64,000 bases of DNA from Crossiella sp. S99.2 (GCF_023094165.1 NZ_JALMDK010000008.1:1-64000), one strand, 5' to 3'. Positions 26,931 through 35,904 are shown, counted from the first letter of the stretch. A program made the numbers and translations. Notes: generated by a model from the sequence alone, not told the origin.

Positions 26931-28139
26931 ATGAGGTTCCCCATCAGTCTGACCACCGTCCTGTCGCCGTCGCTCGGCGCCCCCCGTGCTCTCATCGATG
27001 TCTATGGTCCCGGCGTCGCCGTCTGCGCTCGTCCCGCGGTGGAGGCCACCGGGGCGGTCAGCGGCTCCCGGCACACCCGCGATGTGCTTTCCGCCCGGCC
27101 GATCGGCATCGCCGGGGACACCGCGGTGATCTGCAGCGCGGGTGGCACCGACCCGATACTGCTGGCGATGCTGCGCGACGGCGGGCTACCGGTCGGCGCG
27201 GACCTGCGGGCCTTCCGCGGTGAGGTGGAGTTCGCGGCCAGGGTGCGGGAGGCGGTCGGGGACGGGCTGCGGATCTCGATGGAATACCCGCAGCCGGCCG
27301 CGTTGTGCGCGGAGGAGCACTCGGTCAAGAGCGCGGCGCTGGTCGGGCACCTGAACAACAAGGCGAGCATCAACACCTTCGTCGACCCGCGGTTCCGGGC
27401 CCGGCGCACCGTGGTCTCCCGCGCGGAACTGGCCGAAGCCACCCCGGTGCAGAAGTCCTGGGTGCTCAAGGCCGCCACCGACGACGCGCACGGCGGCAGC
27501 CTGGACGTGTGCCTGCACCTGGCCGACGAGCCGGTCACGCTGCCCGCCTTCACCGAGGTGCTCGGCGAGTTCGTGGTCGAGGAGTACCTGGACATCCGGC
27601 GCAACTGGGGCATCCAGCTCTACGTCGCCGCCGATGCCACCGCCCGCCTGCTCGCCGTCACCGAACAGCACGTCGACGCGGCCGGGATCTACACCGGCGG
27701 CCGCTTCGGCCTGGTCACCCCGCTGCCCGCGGAGCTGCGCGCGGAATGCGTTGCCATCGCCCAGCGTGCCGCCGACGCCGGCTACCGCGGCCTGTGCAGC
27801 CTGGACTGCGCGCAGACCGCCGACGGCAGACTGATCATGCTGGACCTGAACTTCCGCATCACCAGCGGCTCGATCCCGTTGCTGGCACTGCAATCCGTCC
27901 GGCCCGAGGCCCTCGATCGCCCGGCCGAGTCGGTGAAGCTGACGGTGGCCGCGCCACTGGCCGAGCTGCTCACCGGGTTGCGCCCGGCACTGGCCGCGGG
28001 CGGCCTGCTGGTGCTGGCCGGGCACGACACCGCGCGCACCGACAACCCGATCCGCCAGGCCACCCTGCAACTGCTCGTCTTCGGCGACGACCCGGCCGAG
28101 GTGACCGCCCGGCGCATCGCCCTGGAAGCCGCGTACTGA
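26931..28139 (+). CDS. ATP-grasp domain protein, possible carboxylate-amine/peptide ligase
   Basis: A 402-residue protein with an N-terminal pre-ATP-grasp-like domain and an ATP-grasp fold: the lysine strand QKSWVLKAATDDAHGGS, the EFVVEEYLDIRRNWG segment and the Mg-binding LIMLDLNFRITSGSIPL. It resembles loosely the PGM1-type peptide ligases of natural-product clusters, but this is not certain. The ATG at 26931 is one choice; the frame is open upstream to 26703, but that stretch is Pro/Arg-rich and unlike the family. It converges on a glycosyltransferase gene across a hairpin. Confidence 0.7.
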   Translation: MRFPISLTTVLSPSLGAPRALIDVYGPGVAVCARPAVEATGAVSGSRHTRDVLSARPIGIAGDTAVICSAGGTDPILLAMLRDGGLPVGADLRAFRGEVEFAARVREAVGDGLRISMEYPQPAALCAEEHSVKSAALVGHLNNKASINTFVDPRFRARRTVVSRAELAEATPVQKSWVLKAATDDAHGGSLDVCLHLADEPVTLPAFTEVLGEFVVEEYLDIRRNWGIQLYVAADATARLLAVTEQHVDAAGIYTGGRFGLVTPLPAELRAECVAIAQRAADAGYRGLCSLDCAQTADGRLIMLDLNFRITSGSIPLLALQSVRPEALDRPAESVKLTVAAPLAELLTGLRPALAAGGLLVLAGHDTARTDNPIRQATLQLLVFGDDPAEVTARRIALEAAY

Positions 28140-28150
28140 GTCCGGCTCGC

Positions 28151-28185
28151 GTCACCGGTGCCGCTCACGTCACGGCACCGGTGAC
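28151..28185. terminator. Bidirectional terminator between ATP-grasp and glycosyltransferase genes
   Basis: GTCACCGGTGCCG and CGGCACCGGTGAC form a perfect 13-bp stem with a 9-base loop, 12 bases after the ATP-grasp stop and overlapping the end of the convergent glycosyltransferase gene. Confidence 0.65.
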
Positions 28186-29322
28186 CGCGTCCCGGCACAC
28201 CCGCACCGGATCCCACACCCCGTCCAGATCGGCCGCCCGCAACGCCGCGGCCGCGAACCCCGGCTCGCCCAGCACCCGGGAAACCGCCGCCCGCAACGCT
28301 TCTGCCCGCGGCGGCCGCACGATCACCGCACTGCCCTGCCGTGCGGCCCGGTTGGCCAGCTCCCACTGATCCCCGCCACCCGGCACCACCACCATCGGCA
28401 CTCCCGCCAGCAGCGCCTTGGCCAGCACCCCGTGCCCGCCGCCACCGACCAGCACGGAAGCCTGCCGCAGCAACACATCCTGCCGCCCCAGCCCCGCCCG
28501 CGCCCAGTCCGGCAGCCCGGCGGGTGGCGCCCCGAACGTGCACACCACCGCCCGAACCCCCATACCCGCCAACGCTTCCACGGTCGCCTCGGCCACCCCC
28601 GCCGCCCCGGCCACCGCGGTCGAAGCCGAGATCAGCACCAGCGGCGCGTCCCCCGGCGGCGGTTCCAGCACGGCACCGGTCGGCTCCCACAGTAACGGCC
28701 CCACCACCCGCGCGTTCCCCGGCCAGTCCGGCCGCGCCACCTCCAACGCCGGCAACGTCGCGATCAACCGCGCCGCTGGTCCGGGTTCCCGCGCTGCCAA
28801 CCCGAGTCCCAGCCGAGCCCGCGCCCGCTGCCGCTCACCCAACCGGATCGCCCGCCCGGTGGCCGCCCGCAACACCGAATCCCGCACCCGCCCGGCGATC
28901 CCGGTCCCCACCGCGAGCCCACTGCCCAGCGGCGGCAACCCCCGCGAGGGCTCGTACAGCGGATGCGGCGACAACTTCACCCACGGCACCCCCAGCAGTT
29001 CCGCGGCCAACCCACCTCCCGGCGCGAGCACATCGCACACCACCAGCTCCGGCCGCACCGCCGCGATCCACGGCGCCAGCGCGGTGGCCATCGCCGCCGC
29101 CCGCTCGTGCTGCCACCGCCCCAGATCCTCCCGCCCACCCGCATCGTCCAGGGGCAGCCCGGTCAGCCGCGGCACCGGAATCCCCGCCTCGATCGCGGCG
29201 TCCACCCACGGCCCCACGGTGAACAGCGTCGGCTCGTCCCCGGCCTCGATCAGCCGCAGGCACAACGCGATCGCCGGGAAAACATGCCCCGGCTCACCCC
29301 CGGACACCACCGCCACCCGCAT
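28165..29322 (-). CDS. GT1/MGT-family glycosyltransferase
   Basis: A 385-residue GT-B enzyme that starts MRVAVVSGGEPGHVFPAIAL, the usual donor-independent N-domain motif. The C-domain has VGGGGHGVLAKALLAGVPMVVVP and GGDQWELANRAARQG, the nucleotide-sugar-binding signature in which the commoner CGH/GGHGT is retained as GGHGV. Such enzymes glycosylate small natural products or antibiotics. The acceptor is unknown. It may act with the ATP-grasp protein, though they are convergent. The ATG at 29322 is preferred to an upstream start at 29340. Confidence 0.85.
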   Translation of the reverse strand: MRVAVVSGGEPGHVFPAIALCLRLIEAGDEPTLFTVGPWVDAAIEAGIPVPRLTGLPLDDAGGREDLGRWQHERAAAMATALAPWIAAVRPELVVCDVLAPGGGLAAELLGVPWVKLSPHPLYEPSRGLPPLGSGLAVGTGIAGRVRDSVLRAATGRAIRLGERQRARARLGLGLAAREPGPAARLIATLPALEVARPDWPGNARVVGPLLWEPTGAVLEPPPGDAPLVLISASTAVAGAAGVAEATVEALAGMGVRAVVCTFGAPPAGLPDWARAGLGRQDVLLRQASVLVGGGGHGVLAKALLAGVPMVVVPGGGDQWELANRAARQGSAVIVRPPRAEALRAAVSRVLGEPGFAAAALRAADLDGVWDPVRVCRDAVTGAVT

Positions 29323-29394
29323 ACCGGCACCCTGCCACACCCGTTACCACGCCCGCCCGCCCGCGGTCCAGACCGGACCTCTACCATTCCGCTG

Positions 29395-30057
29395 GTGACC
29401 GCCTACGACGATCTTGACGTGTTCGAGCACCTGGACGCCGCGTCCCTGCCGCCGCGGCAGCAGCAGATCCTGGTCACGATCCGGGACTGGGTCCAGCGGC
29501 ACGGCTACTCGCCGAGCACCCGGCAGATCGGCGACGCCCTCGGCCTGCGTTCGTCCTCCACGGTGTCCAAGCACCTGACGAGCCTGGAGGACAAGGGATT
29601 CCTGCGCCGCAGCGCGTCCATGTCCCGGCCGATCGACGTCCGGCTGTTCCTGCGGGACAACGCCGCGCACAAGGCGAATGAGGACTCGGTCACCGTCCCC
29701 GTCGTCGGCGACATCGCCGCGGGCAGCCCGATCACCGCCGAAGAGCACCTGGACGATCAGCTGACTTTGCCCCGCGAACTCACCGGGCGCGGCACCGTGT
29801 TCGCGCTGCGCGTCCGCGGTGACTCCATGATCGACGCCGCCATCTGCGACGGCGACATGGTTGTGGTCCGGCAGACCACCGAGGCGCACTCCGGTCAGAT
29901 CGTGGCCGCCATGATCGACGACGAGGCCACCGTCAAGGTCTACCGCCGCCGCAACGGCCACGTCTACCTGGAGCCCCGCAACCCGGCCTACGAGGTCATC
30001 GACGGGGACAAGGCCGTGGTGCTGGGCACCGTGGTCTCGGTGCTGCGCAGCGTCTGA
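29395..30057 (+). CDS. lexA: LexA repressor (SOS regulator or paralogue)
   Basis: A 220-residue LexA. The winged helix covers residues ~20-70 (RHGYSPSTRQIGDALGLRSS). The self-cleavage site is Ala109-Gly110 in DIAAGSP, the catalytic Ser is Ser144 in RGDSMIDA, and the Lys is Lys181 in ATVKVYRR. All parts needed for RecA-stimulated autoproteolysis are present. I see no standard GAAC-N4-GTTC SOS box in its short promoter, so it may be a paralogue rather than the main LexA. The GTG start lies 72 bases from the divergent glycosyltransferase gene. Confidence 0.9.
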   Translation: MTAYDDLDVFEHLDAASLPPRQQQILVTIRDWVQRHGYSPSTRQIGDALGLRSSSTVSKHLTSLEDKGFLRRSASMSRPIDVRLFLRDNAAHKANEDSVTVPVVGDIAAGSPITAEEHLDDQLTLPRELTGRGTVFALRVRGDSMIDAAICDGDMVVVRQTTEAHSGQIVAAMIDDEATVKVYRRRNGHVYLEPRNPAYEVIDGDKAVVLGTVVSVLRSV

Positions 30058-30064
30058 CCAGCCG

Positions 30065-31198
30065 CTACCTGCTGAGTTGGTCGAGCAGTTCCAGGGCGAT
30101 GAGCTGGCGCTGGATGTCGGAGGTGCCGGAGAACAGGGTGCCGCCGATCGCGTCGCCCAGCGCCGCCGACACCTCGTGCCCGGCCAGGTAGCCGCGCCAG
30201 CCGAACAACCGCACCGCGTCGGTCGCGGTGGCCAGCATGCCCTCCGAAGTGGCCAGTTTGGACAGTGCGGTGAACAGCGCGGACGGGCGTCCGGCGTCGA
30301 TCGACCAGCAGGCCCGGTAGAGCAGCAGCCGGGCGGACTCGACCCGGAGTTTCGCCTCGGCCAGGCGGTGCGAGACGGCCTGGAAATCGGTGAGGCGGCG
30401 GCCGAACTGGCGGCGGTCCCTGGCGTGTTCGGCGCTGCGTTCGATCAGGCGGTCCTGCACGCCCAGGAACAGCGCGAACAGGCAGGCGCGTTCCCAGGAC
30501 ATGGAGTGCTGGAAGATCTCGGTGCCCTGGCCGGGAGCGCCCAGCACCGTTGACTCCGCGACGAAACAGTCCTCGAAGCCGACGGTGCTCGCGGCGGCGC
30601 CGGTCATGCCGAGCTTGTCGAGAGGCTCGCCGACGCGCACGCCCTCGCTGGTCGCGGGGACCAGGAAGGCGGTGATGCCCCACTGGCCTGCCTGAGGGTC
30701 GGTGGTGGCGTAGACCAGGTGCAGGTCGGCGACCGGACCGTTGGTGACAAAGGCTTTCGCGCCGTTGAGCCGGTAGCCGCCGGGCACCGCGGTGGCGGTG
30801 GTGCTCAGCCGGGAGATGTCGGAACCGGCGCCGTCCTCGGTCATGCAGTTGCCCGCGATCAGCTCGCCCGTGCACATCCCGGGCAGCACCCTGGCGCGCA
30901 GGTCCGCGGCGCCGAAGCGGGCGATCGGCATGGCGCAGGCGAACAGGTGCGCGCCCGCGGCGAAGAGCAGGCCGACATCGGGACAGGCATATCCCGCGGC
31001 CTCGAACTGGAGTGCCGTGTCCAGGGCGCCAAGTCCTTGGCCGCCTTGGTCTGCCGGCACGCAGGCACCCAGCAGCCCGAGTGCGCCGAGCCGCTGCCAG
31101 CGGTCGCGGTCGAACTCCGTACCGGCGGGCAGTTCCCGCAGCGCCGCCACGGTGTCGGCGTACCGCGCGCGCTGGGCGGGGGACTGGTCGAAGTCCAT
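30065..31198 (-). CDS. Acyl-CoA dehydrogenase-like flavoprotein, resembles prolyl-carrier-protein oxidase
   Basis: A 377-residue flavoprotein of the acyl-CoA dehydrogenase fold. Motifs close to the prolyl-S-PCP dehydrogenases of pyrrole pathways (PltE/RedW/CloN3 type) are VGLLFAAGAHLFACAMPI, MTEDGAGSDISRL, GWRGY and GTSDIQRQLIALELL. The last gene of a four-gene operon, its ATG shares a base with the carrier-protein stop (TGATG). Together with the adenylating enzyme and carrier protein it would oxidise a carrier-bound prolyl (or similar) thioester by four electrons to pyrrolyl. The substrate is inferred from gene company. Confidence 0.82.
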   Translation of the reverse strand: MDFDQSPAQRARYADTVAALRELPAGTEFDRDRWQRLGALGLLGACVPADQGGQGLGALDTALQFEAAGYACPDVGLLFAAGAHLFACAMPIARFGAADLRARVLPGMCTGELIAGNCMTEDGAGSDISRLSTTATAVPGGYRLNGAKAFVTNGPVADLHLVYATTDPQAGQWGITAFLVPATSEGVRVGEPLDKLGMTGAAASTVGFEDCFVAESTVLGAPGQGTEIFQHSMSWERACLFALFLGVQDRLIERSAEHARDRRQFGRRLTDFQAVSHRLAEAKLRVESARLLLYRACWSIDAGRPSALFTALSKLATSEGMLATATDAVRLFGWRGYLAGHEVSAALGDAIGGTLFSGTSDIQRQLIALELLDQLSR

Positions 31199-31470
31199 CA
31201 GGCCGCGTCGCGCAGTTCGGTGACGACCTGCCACAGCGCGGCCGGGCTGCGGAAGGTCGCCGCGACCACCCGGGCATCCGGCACGGCCACGCCGGCCGCG
31301 GCGAGTTCGGCCACGATGCGCCGGATGGTCAGCGAGTCCAGCAAACCCAGGGCCAGCAACTCGGTGTCCGGGGTGACCGCCACCGGAACATCGTCCTCGG
31401 TCCAGGCCACGCAGTCGCGGATCAGCGCGCACAGCTCGTCGACGGTGGTCAGGGTCGGCACGTCAGGCAC
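31198..31470 (-). CDS. Stand-alone acyl/peptidyl carrier protein
   Basis: A 90-residue carrier protein with the phosphopantetheine-attachment motif LGLLDSLTIRRI (Ser in LLDSLT) and a four-helix-bundle pattern. LLDS rather than the usual DS plus L resembles CloN5/PltL-like proline carriers. It overlaps the stop of the adenylation gene by eight bases and abuts the dehydrogenase gene, so the three are translated together. It would hold the activated amino acid as a thioester. Confidence 0.82.
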   Translation of the reverse strand: MPDVPTLTTVDELCALIRDCVAWTEDDVPVAVTPDTELLALGLLDSLTIRRIVAELAAAGVAVPDARVVAATFRSPAALWQVVTELRDAA

Positions 31471-33733
31471 TCCGTTCGGACAGGGCGGCTCGGTCGAGCT
31501 TCCCGCGTTGGTTCACCGGTAATCCGGCCACCGGCAGTACCCGGTCAGGCAGCATCCGGCGGGGCAGTGCGGCCGCGAGTGCGGCGGATATCCGTTGCGG
31601 GGTCAGGGAATCCGCGCCGACCACATACGCCCAGATCTCACCGGCGTGTGGTGCGCCGGACTTGAGCACCACCGCGGCGGCGTCCACATCGGACACTTCG
31701 AGCAGTGCGCTTTCGATGTCCTCCAGGTCGATGCGGTGCCCGTGCCGCTTCACCTGGTGGTCCCGCCGGCCGCGCAGGTGCAGCCTGCCGTCCGCTTCGA
31801 AGTGGCCGAGGTCGCCGGTCGGGTAGGTGCGCCGGGTCACCCCGTCCCGGAAACGGACCTCGCGGGCCGGGTCGAGCAACTCGCCGTCGACCAGGTAGCC
31901 GAGGAACACGGTCGCGCCCGCCACGTGGATCTCGCCGTCGCCGTCGGTCGGAAGTCCTTGCTCGTCAAGGACTTCCACGAAGTCGCCGGGAATGGCCCGG
32001 CCGATCGACAGGCCGTCCAGGGCCGACCAGGACGGCGGAACGGGTTCGTGCGTGCACACATTCGTCTCGGTCGGGCCGTAGAGGTTGTGGAACCGCACCT
32101 GCGGCACGGCACGCAGACAGCGCTCCAGGTACTGGGGCGGGAAAGGCTCCCCGGCGAACACGGCCAGCCGGAGAGCGCCCGGCGGCCGCTGTTCCCACTC
32201 GCCGTGCAGCAGCATGCCCTGGTACAGCGAGGGCACCGCGTAGAACACCGAGATCCGGCGCTGATCCAGCCAGTCGAGAAGCTCGCCAGGGAACAGCCGC
32301 AGGTGGTCGGGCATCAGGTCGACGCAGGCCCCGGCCAGCGCGGTGGCGAACAGGTCGAAGGTGCTCAGGTCGAAGCCCAGCGCGGACTGCGAGCCGATCC
32401 GGTCCGCAGGCCCCAGCCCCAGTTCGCCGACCGCCCAGTGGGCGAAGTGCAGCACGTTGCGGTGCGACAGCAGCACGCCCTTGGGCCACCCGGTGCTGCC
32501 CGAGGTGAACAGGATGTACCCGCCGTCCTCGGCGACTCCGAGCGCGGGCGGGTCCGCCGCGGCGACCGGAACCAGGGTGCTCGTGCCGCCGAGGTCCAGC
32601 GCCGGTCCCTCGCCCACCCGGGTCGCCTTGGCCAGGGTCTGCTCGCCGCACAACAGGAATCGGATGCCCGCGCCACGCACCATCCGCGCGATCCGGGCCG
32701 CTGGGTCGGCCGGGTCCAGCGGCGCCACCACCAGGCCCAGCCGCAGCCCGGCGTAGATCGCGATCACCGCGCCGATTCCCTTGGGTAGCAACACCCCAAG
32801 CCGCTCACCCGGTTTGCGGCCCGCGTCGGAGAGCCGTCCGGCCAGCTCGGTGACGGCCCGGTCCAACTCGGCGTAGCTGAGCACCTCGTCCCCGGCGGCC
32901 AGCGCGGGCCGGTCCGGGAACCGGGCCGCCGCGGCCGACAACGCGGCGTCCAGGCGTTCGACGGCGGGCTCCGGATCGACCGCGCCCAGGAAGTCCAGCA
33001 CCGCCGCCCTGGTCTCCGCCGGATGACTGAAGTGGATCATGTGCATGCCGTCGGGCACCACAACCCTGGACACCGGCCCGGCGACCCCGGCGCACACCGC
33101 GTCACCCTGGGCCGCGGTGGCGTACTTGTCCTTGGTGCCGTCCACCACCAGCACCGGCTGCCCGATCCGGCCCAGCCGGTCGAGCACACTCCAGTCGCGG
33201 AACTCCGGCGACAGCCAGGTGTCGTGCCAGCCGAGGAAAGCGCCATCCGGATCGGCGTGGATGGTGGCCACCTCGGCCCGCAGGTCGCCCTCGGTGAACT
33301 TCCGCCCGGTCGAGCGGATCCCGCGCACGGTGCGTTCCTCCACGAACACCAGCGGCGCCAGCAACGCCAGCCCGCGCACCGGCCGCGACGGCTCGGCCGC
33401 GTACAGCACCGCGATCGCCGCCCCGTCACTGTGTCCAATGAGGATCGGACGCTCAATGCCCAAGCGGGCCAGCACTTCCGGCAGCACCACGGTCGCCTCG
33501 TGGTCGAGGTAGTCCGGCCGACGCGGCAACCGCGCGGGCGCCGAACCGCCGTAGCCGTGCCGGGTGTAGGCCAGCACCCGCCGCCCGGTGGCGGCCGCGA
33601 TCCGCGCGTGGAACCGGAACCAGCCCGCGACCGAGCCGACCCCGTGATGCAGGAACACCAACGGCGCCAGGTCCGCGCGCCCGTCGATGACCACGTACTC
33701 CAGCGGCCCGCCCGCGACGTCGAGCAACGGCAT
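31463..33733 (-). CDS. Alpha/beta hydrolase-adenylation domain fusion (L-prolyl-AMP ligase-like)
   Basis: A 756-residue fusion. Residues ~1-265 are an alpha/beta hydrolase with nucleophile Ser102 in IGHSDGAA, acid in VDGTKDKY and His in DGMHMIHFSHP. Residues ~270-750 are an ANL adenylation domain with ILFTSGSTGWPKG, YGPTETNVCTH, YPTGDLG and the catalytic Lys in NQRGKLDR. The adenylation half resembles proline-activating enzymes of pyrrole pathways, which normally stand alone. The hydrolase may edit or release the thioester. The ATG at 33733 lies 25 bases after the thioesterase gene. Confidence 0.85.
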   Translation of the reverse strand: MPLLDVAGGPLEYVVIDGRADLAPLVFLHHGVGSVAGWFRFHARIAAATGRRVLAYTRHGYGGSAPARLPRRPDYLDHEATVVLPEVLARLGIERPILIGHSDGAAIAVLYAAEPSRPVRGLALLAPLVFVEERTVRGIRSTGRKFTEGDLRAEVATIHADPDGAFLGWHDTWLSPEFRDWSVLDRLGRIGQPVLVVDGTKDKYATAAQGDAVCAGVAGPVSRVVVPDGMHMIHFSHPAETRAAVLDFLGAVDPEPAVERLDAALSAAAARFPDRPALAAGDEVLSYAELDRAVTELAGRLSDAGRKPGERLGVLLPKGIGAVIAIYAGLRLGLVVAPLDPADPAARIARMVRGAGIRFLLCGEQTLAKATRVGEGPALDLGGTSTLVPVAAADPPALGVAEDGGYILFTSGSTGWPKGVLLSHRNVLHFAHWAVGELGLGPADRIGSQSALGFDLSTFDLFATALAGACVDLMPDHLRLFPGELLDWLDQRRISVFYAVPSLYQGMLLHGEWEQRPPGALRLAVFAGEPFPPQYLERCLRAVPQVRFHNLYGPTETNVCTHEPVPPSWSALDGLSIGRAIPGDFVEVLDEQGLPTDGDGEIHVAGATVFLGYLVDGELLDPAREVRFRDGVTRRTYPTGDLGHFEADGRLHLRGRRDHQVKRHGHRIDLEDIESALLEVSDVDAAAVVLKSGAPHAGEIWAYVVGADSLTPQRISAALAAALPRRMLPDRVLPVAGLPVNQRGKLDRAALSERSA

Positions 33734-33758
33734 CACAGCACCCCCGAGCCCGGCCGGC

Positions 33759-34583
33759 TCAACCCTGACCGGGCAGCCGGACCGAAGCCACCTGCCGCCC
33801 CTGCGCGACCAGCCTGCCCTTGCTGTCCCAGGCGGAGACCGACTCGTCCACATGCCCGCCGCCGACCTCGCCCGCGGCCGCGCGCACCCGGATCGGCCCC
33901 GGCGCGCACAGTCCGCGGACATAGGCGCTGAACTGCACCGTCGGCGACCAGCCGGGCACGCCGAGGTCGTAACCCACCGGCGGCAACGCGTCCAGGGCGA
34001 CCAGCAGGCTCAACGGATCCCAGTCGCTGCCGTCGGCCAGCCGCAGCCACCCGGCGAACACACCCCGCCCGGTCGGCTTGCCCCGCATGAACCCGAGCAT
34101 CGCCGGATCGAGGTACTGCTCCACCACTTCCAGCAGGTGGATCCGGAACGCCCCACCGGGCGCCTCCACCGGCGAGCGCGGGCAGTCCGCCAACGGCGGC
34201 AACTCCACCGGCTCCGCCCCGGACCACCACGGCTCCGCGTCAGCAAGCAGACCCTGGGTGATCAACGCTTCTACCCGCGGCACCCCGTCCTGGCTCAACC
34301 GCGCCCGCACCTGGGTCGACCCGCGCCCGGCCCGCAGGACCTCCGCGGTGACCACGGCCGGTCCGGGGGCGGGGGACTGGATGAAGGAGCCGCTGATCGC
34401 GGTGAGATGCGGATGCTCCGCCCCGGAGACCGCGGCGGCGGCCCGGCCGAGCACCGCGAGCAGATAGCCGCCGTTGGGCTTGTCCGCGAGCGCCCACTGA
34501 CCGTCCAGGTCAACCCCGAACTCGTGCGCACCGGCCGTCGCGCCCCGCGCCACCAGCGCGGTCGCCGTCAAGAAATCCCCCAC
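33759..34583 (-). CDS. TesB-like hotdog-fold acyl-thioesterase
   Basis: A 274-residue double-hotdog protein: DKPNGGYLLAVLGRAAAAV near the N-terminus, ISGSFIQSPAPGPAVVTAEVLRAGRGSTQVRA in pieces typical of the acyl-CoA thioesterase-like (4HBT_3) family, and a C-terminal WDSKGRLVAQGRQVASVR. It is the first gene of the operon with the adenylation fusion, carrier protein and dehydrogenase, so it may unload carrier- or CoA-bound products. The GTG at 34583 follows a GGAAGGAA ribosome site. The open frame continues to 34754, but that stretch is Cys-rich and unlike the family. Confidence 0.75.
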   Translation of the reverse strand: MGDFLTATALVARGATAGAHEFGVDLDGQWALADKPNGGYLLAVLGRAAAAVSGAEHPHLTAISGSFIQSPAPGPAVVTAEVLRAGRGSTQVRARLSQDGVPRVEALITQGLLADAEPWWSGAEPVELPPLADCPRSPVEAPGGAFRIHLLEVVEQYLDPAMLGFMRGKPTGRGVFAGWLRLADGSDWDPLSLLVALDALPPVGYDLGVPGWSPTVQFSAYVRGLCAPGPIRVRAAAGEVGGGHVDESVSAWDSKGRLVAQGRQVASVRLPGQG

Positions 34584-34718
34584 CCGCGGTTCCTTCCCCA
34601 CCCAGAAGCCAGACGAGTCCGACCCTACCTGGGTAAGTCGCGGACCGGTGGTTTTGTGCCCGTAGGGGCATCCAGCGGGGTAACACCCGATGCACAACAG
34701 GTTGACCCACTCGCAGAA

Positions 34719-34748
34719 GGCGGTGTCCGGGACAATCCGGACACCGCC
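34719..34748. promoter_or_regulatory. Perfect 12-bp inverted repeat between the two biosynthetic units
   Basis: GGCGGTGTCCGG and CCGGACACCGCC flank a GACAAT loop in the 283-base divergent gap between the thioesterase operon and the StrR-like regulator. It could be an operator for the StrR-like protein, whose relatives bind inverted repeats with GTCC/GGAC-type arms (Bbr), or a structured mRNA leader. No T-run argues against a simple terminator. Confidence 0.5.
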
Positions 34749-34866
34749 CTTCAAGTATTCCTGAACACCCCTTCAATCCTGCCTGAATACCCGCCTGTGA
34801 AGATCAAAGAATCTGCATACCGCCAGCGTCGGACCGGCATCCATTGGTAATCTTCGGACGGCCGCA

Positions 34867-35904
34867 ATGACACGATGGCCGAATCACGTGCTGGACTGGT
34901 GCAGGGGGTTGTGCGTGCGGTCTGCCCGCGAATGCGATTCGACCGAATGGGACACCATCACAATGGTGCCGATCGACTCGATCATCCCGGCGGACTCACC
35001 TCGCCGTGACGGTGAGGATCCTGAGCACATCCGTGCGCTCGCCGAGTTCGAGGGCGCCCTCCCGCCAATACTCGTACGCCGGGACAACAGTCAAGTCATC
35101 GACGGGATGCACCGGCTCAAAGCGGCCATCCTGAATGGGCGATACGAGATCGAAGTCCGTTTCTTCGACGGGGACGAAAACGCCGCTTTTGTGCTCGCCG
35201 TGGAAGCCAACATCGCGCACGGTCTGCCGTTGTCACTCGGCGATCGCGAATCCGCGGCCCAGCGCATCCTGGAGGTCTATCCGCAGTGGTCCGACCGGGC
35301 CATCGCCGGCGCCGCCGGACTGTCCCCGAAAACGGTCGCGGCACTGCGCCGCCGGGCAGGCGAGGACACCGCGGCGCCGGATGCGCGGGTCGGCCGGGAC
35401 GGCCGGGTCCGTCCGCTGAGCACCGCCGAAGGCAGGCGGATCGCCGGCGAGACCTTCGCGCACAGCCCCGGCGCCTCGCTGCGCGCGGTCGCGCGGACCG
35501 CGGGGATCTCGGTCAGCACCGCCAAGGACGTCCGGGACCGGGTGTCCCGCGGCGAGGACCCGGTGCCGCCCAAGCTCCGCGCCCTCGAACAGGGCGCGAA
35601 CCAGCCGCGGACCAGGGACATCCCCCGCGGCGACCACCACCCCGCCCGCGACGGCGGGCACCGGGGCAAGGACGCGATCCTGCGGATCCTCCAGCAGGAC
35701 CCGTCCCTGCGGTTCACCGAGACCGGTCGGCTGCTGCTGCGCTGGCTCGCCACGCACGCCATCGGCCCGGAGGACTGGGCCGACCGCCTGGACACGATGC
35801 CGCCGCACTCCCGCGCGGTGGTCGCCGATCTGGCCATCGGGTGCGCGGAGGCCTGGCGCGAGTTCGCCGAGGAACTGCGCACCGGCACTCGGGTGACGGC
35901 CTGA
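34867..35904 (+). CDS. StrR-like (ParB-domain) pathway-specific regulator
   Basis: A 345-residue regulator. A ParB-like N-terminal domain (VPIDSIIPADSPRRDGED, LPPILVRRDNSQVIDGMHRL, EVRFFDGDENAAFVLAVEAN) is followed by a helix-turn-helix (WSDRAIAGAAGLSPKTVAALRRR) and a second HTH-like region. It matches the StrR/NovG/Bbr class that activates antibiotic gene clusters. It stands directly upstream of the lasso-peptide genes on the same strand, so it is their probable activator and may also act on the divergent operon. The start is uncertain; an in-frame GTG at 34918 would also retain the domain. Confidence 0.85.
   Translation: MTRWPNHVLDWCRGLCVRSARECDSTEWDTITMVPIDSIIPADSPRRDGEDPEHIRALAEFEGALPPILVRRDNSQVIDGMHRLKAAILNGRYEIEVRFFDGDENAAFVLAVEANIAHGLPLSLGDRESAAQRILEVYPQWSDRAIAGAAGLSPKTVAALRRRAGEDTAAPDARVGRDGRVRPLSTAEGRRIAGETFAHSPGASLRAVARTAGISVSTAKDVRDRVSRGEDPVPPKLRALEQGANQPRTRDIPRGDHHPARDGGHRGKDAILRILQQDPSLRFTETGRLLLRWLATHAIGPEDWADRLDTMPPHSRAVVADLAIGCAEAWREFAEELRTGTRVTA

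Noticed and set aside
28963..29394. N-terminal extension of LexA over the glycosyltransferase gene
   Set aside because: The upstream frame is antisense to a good glycosyltransferase and gives Arg/Pro-rich sequence. The GTG at 29395 gives normal LexA length.
34584..34776. Cys-rich N-terminal extension or small protein before the thioesterase (CEWVNLLCIGCYPAGCPYG)
   Set aside because: Four Cys look zinc-finger-like, but no ribosome site supports it, and the GTG at 34583 with GGAAGGAA fits the thioesterase start.
34934..34945. ATTCGACCGAAT as a StrR-type operator
   Set aside because: It is a short palindrome inside the regulator's own coding start and does not match the longer spaced StrR site.
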